Positions 62,101 through 64,000 of a stretch of DNA of 64,000 bases are shown here, piece after piece. The notes under the pieces were generated by a model. That model did no database searches, had not been told where the DNA came from, and saw only the letters and a program-made list of their open reading frames with translations. Each line of letters begins with the position of its first letter. Position 1 is the stretch's first letter. Source of the DNA: Megalopta genalis (lineage: Eukaryota > Arthropoda > Insecta > Hymenoptera > Halictidae); NCBI RefSeq assembly GCF_051020955.1, contig NW_027476515.1, positions 124,001-188,000 on the forward strand, given 5' to 3'. The position numbers were made by a program, and so were the translations under genes.

Positions 62101-64000
62101 TTAGCTACAAATCCATGCGAAACACATGATTTAGCTTCAAACCAATGCGAAGAAGAAGGATTATCTTCGAATCCATGCGAAACAAATGGTTTAGCTTCAA
62201 ACACTTGTGATATACATGATTTAGATTCAACAGCATGCGAAACAAACGAGTTAGCTTCAAAAACCTTGCGGAACACATGATTTAGCTTCAAATCGATGCG
62301 AAGTAGAAGGCTTATCTACGAATCTATGCGAAATAAATGGTTTAGCTGCAAATACTTGTGATATACATAATTCAGCATCAACTGCATGCGAAACAAACGA
62401 GTTAGCTTCAAATCCATGCGAAACACATGATTTAGCTTCAAATCAATGCGAAGTGGAAGACTGTTCTTTGAACCAATGCGAAACAAATGGTTTAGCTTCA
62501 AATCAATGCGAAGTAGGAGGCAGATCTTCGAATCCATGCGGAACAAATGGTATAGCTTCACATACTTGTGATATACATGATTTAGCTTCAACAGCATGCG
62601 AAACTAACGAGTTAGCTTCAAATCCATGCGAAACACATGATTTAGCTTCAAATCAATCCGAAGTAGAAAGCTGATGGTCGAATCCATGTGAAACAAATGG
62701 TTTAGATTCAAATACTTGTGATATACATGATTTAGCTTCAACTGCATGCGAAACAAACGAGTTAGCTTTAAATCCATGCGAAACATATGATTTAGCTCCA
62801 AATCAATGCGAAGTAGAAGGCATAGCTTCAAATCCATGGAAATCAAATGGTTTAGCTTAAAATACTTGTGATATACATGATTTAGCTTCAACAGCATGCG
62901 AAACAAACGAGTTAGCTTCAAATCCATGCGGAACACATGATTTAGCTCCAAATCAATGCGAAGTAGGAGGCTTATCTTCAAATCCATGCGAAACAAATCG
63001 TTTAGCTTCAAATACTTGTGATATACATGATTTAGCTTCAACTGCATGCGAAACAAACGAGTTAGCTTCTAATCCATGCGAAACACATGATTTAGCTTCA
63101 AATCAATGCGAAGAAGAGGGGTGATCTTCGAATCCATGCTAATCAAATGGTATATATTCAAATACTTGTGATATACATGATTTAGCTTCAACAGCATGCG
63201 AAACAAACGAGTTAGCTTCAAATCCATGCGGAACACATGATTTAGCTCCAAATCAATGCGAAGTAGAAGGCATAGCTTCAAATCCATGGGAATCAAATTG
63301 TTTAGCTTCAAATACTTGTGATATACATGATTTAGCTTCAACAGCATGCGAAACAAACGAGTTAGCTTCAACTCCAAGCGAAGCATATGATTTCGTTTCA
63401 AATCAATGCGAAGTAGAAGGCTGATCTCCGAATTCACAAGAAACAGATTGTTTAGATTCAAATACTTGTGATATACATGATTTATATTCAAGTGCATGCG
63501 AAACAAACGAGATAACTTCAAATCCATGCGAGACATATGATTTAACATCAAATCAATGCGAAGTAGAAGGCATAGCTTCAAATCCAAGGGAATAAAATGG
63601 TTTAGCTTCAAATACTTGTGATATACATGATTTAGCTTCTACTGCATGCGAAACAAACGAGTTAGCTTTAAATCCATGCGAAACACATGATTTAGCTCCA
63701 AATCAATGCGAACTAGAAGGGTTATCATCAAATCCATGCGAATCAAATGGTTTTGCTTCAAATACTTGTGATATACATGATTTAGCTTCAACAGCAAGCG
63801 AAACAAACGAGTTAGCTTCAACTCCAAGCGAAGCATATGATTTCGTTTCAAATCAATGCGAAGTAGAAGGCTGATCTCCGAATTCACAAGAAACAGATTG
63901 TTTAGATTCAAATACTTGTGATATACATGATTTATATTCAAGTGCATGCGAAACAAACGAGATAACTTCAAATCCATGCGAGACATATGATTTAACATCA
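59131..64000 (+). repeat. Right-end HOR stretch with 451-, 903- and 450-bp internal repeats
   Basis: The odd segment CAAAAGCAAGGTGA at 59,163 recurs at offset 903 (60,066). 60,131-60,430 recurs at offset 451 (60,582-60,881), the extra base lying in TTCAAAAACCATGCG. 63,361-63,550 recurs at offset 450 to the window end (63,811-64,000). Units here are close to consensus and resemble the window's left arm (for example, 840-900 bp around 60,840 versus 300). The array continues past the window. Confidence 0.85.

Larger units (their letters stand above)
4294..64000 (+). repeat. Main satellite array, 30-bp units in a 150-bp five-unit higher-order repeat
   Basis: Nearly 2,000 head-to-tail 30-bp units with no other sequence class. 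Units A, B and D begin TTAGCTTCAAAT, C begins TTATCTTCGAAT, and E begins TTAGCTTCAACT. The following 18 bases are A: CCATGCGAAACACATGAT; B: CAATGCGAAGTAGAAGGC; C: CCATGCGAAACAAATGGT; D: ACTTGTGATATACATGAT; E: GCATGCGAAACAAACGAG. Consensus GC is 55 of 150. Consensus C carries the palindrome TTCGAA and E carries GCATGC, so each should recur about every 150 bp. Occasional 29- and 31-bp units and skipped unit types break the register. No inverted segment was seen. Annotated sub-blocks below mark its internal duplications. Confidence 0.97.

Noticed and set aside
1..64000. CRISPR array
   Set aside because: The 30-bp repeats are contiguous with no spacers, the units diverge from each other, there are no cas genes, and the embedded element is eukaryotic.
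1..64000. Telomeric repeat tract (units begin TTAGC, occasional TTAGG)
   Set aside because: TTAGG occurs only as isolated variants within 30-bp units. There is no short telomeric tandem run.
4294..64000. Pentapeptide-repeat protein fold, from a possible half-period of five residues
   Set aside because: The two 15-bp halves of the unit agree at only about 6 of 15 bases, and the key small-residue position is not kept. The evidence is too weak.
4294..64000. CENP-B-box-like motif marking a centromere
   Set aside because: I saw no match to the conserved core of that motif in the consensus units. Centromeric identity remains only a possibility.

Overview
This is a eukaryotic satellite-DNA window, most likely from an arthropod (probably an insect). 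About 61 kb of the 64 kb is one head-to-tail tandem array of roughly 2,000 units of 30 bp. It is interrupted once, near the left end, by a broken non-LTR retrotransposon fragment of the R1 type. The arthropod call rests on that element, because R1-clade retrotransposons are known mainly from arthropods. I see no intact host gene, rRNA, tRNA or CRISPR array.

The 30-bp units form a 150-bp higher-order repeat (HOR) of five unit types in the order A-B-C-D-E. Every unit I inspected has the same orientation. In the given strand the five units read, in frame, as five related decapeptides: LASNPCETHD, LASNQCEVEG, LSSNPCETNG, LASNTCDIHD and LASTACETNE. The opposite strand is also open in two frames. 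These frames stay open because the consensus has no stop codons in them and the period is a multiple of three. Recurrent stops and 29/31-bp units break all of them, so I treat the many 60-420-codon ORFs as satellite by-products, not genes.

Layout: 1-1,425 satellite; 1,426-4,293 R1-type element on the minus strand (ORF1 with three zinc knuckles and one in-frame stop, then the first part of ORF2 with an AP-endonuclease domain; no reverse transcriptase or 3' end); 4,294-64,000 satellite. The long arm is a mosaic of nested duplications: a 600-bp tandem pair (7.0-8.2 kb); a 573-bp subrepeat expanded from two copies to nearly three inside a 3.3-kb-spaced duplication (7.2-13.5 kb); a nearly identical 8,400-bp tandem duplication (17.7-34.5 kb) with a scrambled third partial copy (35.4-36.6 kb); overlapping 1.4-1.5 kb duplications between 43.5 and 51.0 kb; and a 2.9/3.0-kb pair (51.0-57.5 kb).

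The window is best read as a record of satellite evolution. Two pairs of long duplicates differ by exactly one 150-bp HOR, one 573-bp unit is a chimera of its two neighbours as expected from unequal crossing over, and one block recurs about 40 kb apart. Coordinates and differences were read by eye. Block edges are uncertain by about one 30-bp unit because neighbouring units are so similar.
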